Shown: positions 62,674 through 64,000 of the stretch, in pieces | Layout of the letters: each line of letters begins with the position of its first letter | Position numbering within the stretch: the first letter of the stretch is position 1 | Notes under the pieces: model-generated | Databases searched by the model: none | The model's input: only the letters and a program-made list of their open reading frames with translations | Told to the model about the DNA's origin: nothing | From: Gordionus sp. m RMFG-2023 | Taxonomy: Eukaryota; Nematomorpha; Gordioida; Chordodea; Parachordodidae | Length of the DNA stretch: 64,000 nucleotides | Assembly (NCBI RefSeq): GCF_954871325.1 | Contig: NC_088775.1 | Coordinates: forward strand, 19,011,561 to 19,075,560 | Direction: 5' to 3' | Made by a program: the position numbers and the translations under genes

Positions 62674-62691
62674 TGTAACCGAAAATATTAC

Positions 62692-62764
62692 CCTTCATAT
62701 GATTTTCTTCCGAATTAAGCTTTACATTTTTAATTGCTGGTTCTTGAAAATTTTCTTCATCATC
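62692..62764 (-). CDS. Ginger-3 linker exon next to the foldback insertion
   Basis: After TTTTTTTAG it reads DDEENFQEPAIKNVKLNSEE and ends NHMKG at GTAATATTTTC, whose bases include the 9-bp target of the foldback element. The insertion therefore lies only a few bases into the intron and leaves the donor intact. Confidence 0.6.
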
Positions 62765-63089
62765 TAAAAAAAGGAATATTATTTAATAATTAAATCAACT
62801 GTATACCTTTAATGGTAGAAGAATGAAACTTTTGACTTGGTAACCTGGGAACTGTTTAAAAGTTATTTAATAAATTTTTAAAAGTTTTAACCTTTTTTCT
62901 GTCTTGCTTTAATTGTGCCATCTTGATAAATATATAAATATAAAATTAATTTATTTATAAACTATACCTTTTCTTGTAACATAATGTTTTATGTTACAAA
63001 TATTTGCTCGGGTTTTATCTGTTTCCTACAGGCACTCATTAGCTCTACATTGCCTAAATATTGTTGTTAAAAATCATAATTTATACTTT

Positions 63090-63970
63090 TATCAATCCCA
63101 ACTTTTGTAAAAGGACCCATCCAAGGCCGTGTCATTTTCCCGCCCTTCCTATCAGCTCTACGGCTGTTCCAGATAAGCACCTTATCATTGATCTTATAGG
63201 GAGTATTTTTCCCAGTATTGCTGGTTCTGTAATCACTCTGCTGCTTGAGCTGGCTAAATTAATATTGCCTATGGCAATATTATGTATGTCTTGCATCTTT
63301 CAAACAACACTTTGAAAATGTTTTTCCCTATCCTTCTCCTCAACATTGTCAGGATCTATATCATAATCTTTATCATTCTTAAATATAATTAAGTATAAAA
63401 TATATAGTATATGATTTATAATAGCTTTATTATACCCATAAGCTTGTATTACTTTTCTACCATACATCAGCTCAAAGGGAGTGAATTTCGAAGATTCATG
63501 ATCAGATTGTGTTATAGGCTAATAATATGCCAGGCAAGGCATCTGTCCAGTCAATTGATCATCTTTAAAACACTTTAGAAGTGCATTTTGGATAATTCTA
63601 TTAACCCTTTCAACCATGCCATTTGCTTGAGGGTGATAAGCACTTGTCACCCTCTGCATGGTCCCCGTGAGTTTGTGATAATAAGTGCTAACTTCATTCA
63701 CAAACTCCCGTCCTTGATCATTAATTTGAATCTTAAAACTAAAATTAATATTTTATTATCAAATAAATCATACTTTTGCCCTGCCATATTGCATAGTAAT
63801 GAATAAAGGAATCTCGATACTGATTTAGCAGTTTTATCCTTAAAGGTATGGCTATAACATATTTGCTGAAGTAATAAACAGCTACTGCAATATATTTGTA
63901 GCCATCCTCACTTTCAGGCAAAGTACACAAATCCACTCCTATTTGTGACCATACCTGTTATAAAATTTTT
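63090..63970 (-). pseudogene. Ginger-3 transposase core, decayed
   Basis: Minus strand from the right: VDLCTLPESEDGYKYIAVAV and FSKYV (about 63.9 kb), a short intron near 63740, then IQINDQGREFVNEVSTYYHK, SAYHPQANGMVERVNR and IIQNALLKCFKDDQL, so D, D and E of the core are present. After that come YKINDKVLIWNSRRADRKGG and RPWMGPF (63.2-63.1 kb), the GPY/F-like module. Some frame changes are seen between the E motif and this module. Closely similar to Ginger-2. Confidence 0.75.
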
Positions 63971-64000
63971 TTATCGTTATACTATATATATTATATTAAA

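Larger units (their letters stand above)
58699..62680. mobile_element. Satellite-armed foldback element with perfect 9-bp duplication
   Basis: GAAAATATT flanks both ends (58690-58698, 62681-62689). The left end CGTATCCCGTCAATACCGCG matches the right end in reverse complement, GGTTACATGTCAATACCGCG. Both arms then continue with CGCGAAATGTATTATCGCG, GTCGATTACCGCGAA and about 450-570 bp of a roughly 15-bp satellite (GCGAATGCATTATA and variants with CATCATA, GTATTATA). The 2.9-kb centre (59280-62200) has no credible coding region. A 9-bp duplication with long arms resembles Mutator-like or foldback elements; the class is inference. It sits in an intron of Ginger-3, so it is younger than Ginger-3. 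Confidence 0.85.
57208..64000 (-). mobile_element. Ginger-3: third OTU-bearing Ginger element, cut by window edge
   Basis: Its end TGCAACGTGCTATTTTTAC resembles the Ginger-2 end (TGTAACGTGATATTTTAGC). Its subterminal repeats (57225-57720, ATATTGACATTTTTGACTGA) are related to those of Ginger-2 in reverse. Transposase exons run on the minus strand from beyond 64000 to 57986. A foldback element (58699-62680) has inserted into one intron. The other end lies outside the window. Confidence 0.75.

Overview
This window is a very AT-rich eukaryotic nuclear sequence that is mostly transposons and their relics. Only two host genes can be named, both on the minus strand. One is RER1, a Golgi-to-ER retrieval receptor (44109-45041). 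The other is WDR4/TRM82, the non-catalytic subunit of the tRNA m7G46 methyltransferase, whose exons are scattered over about 20 kb (43804 down to 23458). The C-terminal motif of RER1 (SHGKRRY) looks animal-like rather than fungal. Together with a (CCCTAA)3 run, OTU-bearing Ginger transposons and very short introns (about 42-90 bp) in the transposon genes, this suggests a holozoan or animal with an AT-rich genome, perhaps a cnidarian or myxozoan. The species cannot be fixed from the sequence.

Layout. 589-9093 is an 8.5-kb hAT transposon with a perfect 8-bp target duplication, long inverted arms, a four-exon transposase gene on the minus strand, and at least three younger insertions, including a second hAT (6603-8571). 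9.1-23.4 kb is mostly AT-rich and gene-poor. It holds a tRNA-derived SINE (9955), a 698-bp hAT-like element (11510-12207), a decayed copy of a foldback-element arm (about 17.08-17.40 kb), and a few unrecognised minus-strand open segments (12.5-15.4 kb, 19.5-19.8 kb).

23458-43804 is the WDR4 gene. Two of its introns have been swollen by transposons. The largest intron (27145-43371, 16.2 kb) contains a foldback element with 8-bp target duplications (32541-43297). That element was in turn invaded by a gypsy/Ty3-type LTR retroelement (34060-38357, a fossil with 5-bp duplications) and by a LINE-like element with a C-terminal endonuclease-like domain (about 38698-43062). RER1 follows about 300 bp upstream of WDR4 in the same orientation.

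45.8-64.0 kb is dominated by three Ginger-type DNA transposons. These have a gypsy-integrase-like DDE transposase fused to an OTU cysteine protease domain. Ginger-1 is 45839-50531, with CCGG on both sides. Ginger-2 is 52943-57169. Ginger-3 starts at 57208 and runs off the right edge in reverse orientation. Ginger-2 and Ginger-3 meet tail to tail across a 38-bp GC-rich spacer. An intron of Ginger-3 holds a 4-kb foldback element (58699-62680) with a perfect 9-bp target duplication and arms made of a GCGAATGCATTATA-like satellite.

The most notable points are the host tRNA-modification gene split by a three-layer transposon nest, the OTU-protease Ginger family with a copy-specific intron in its catalytic-cysteine motif, and the satellite-armed foldback family.
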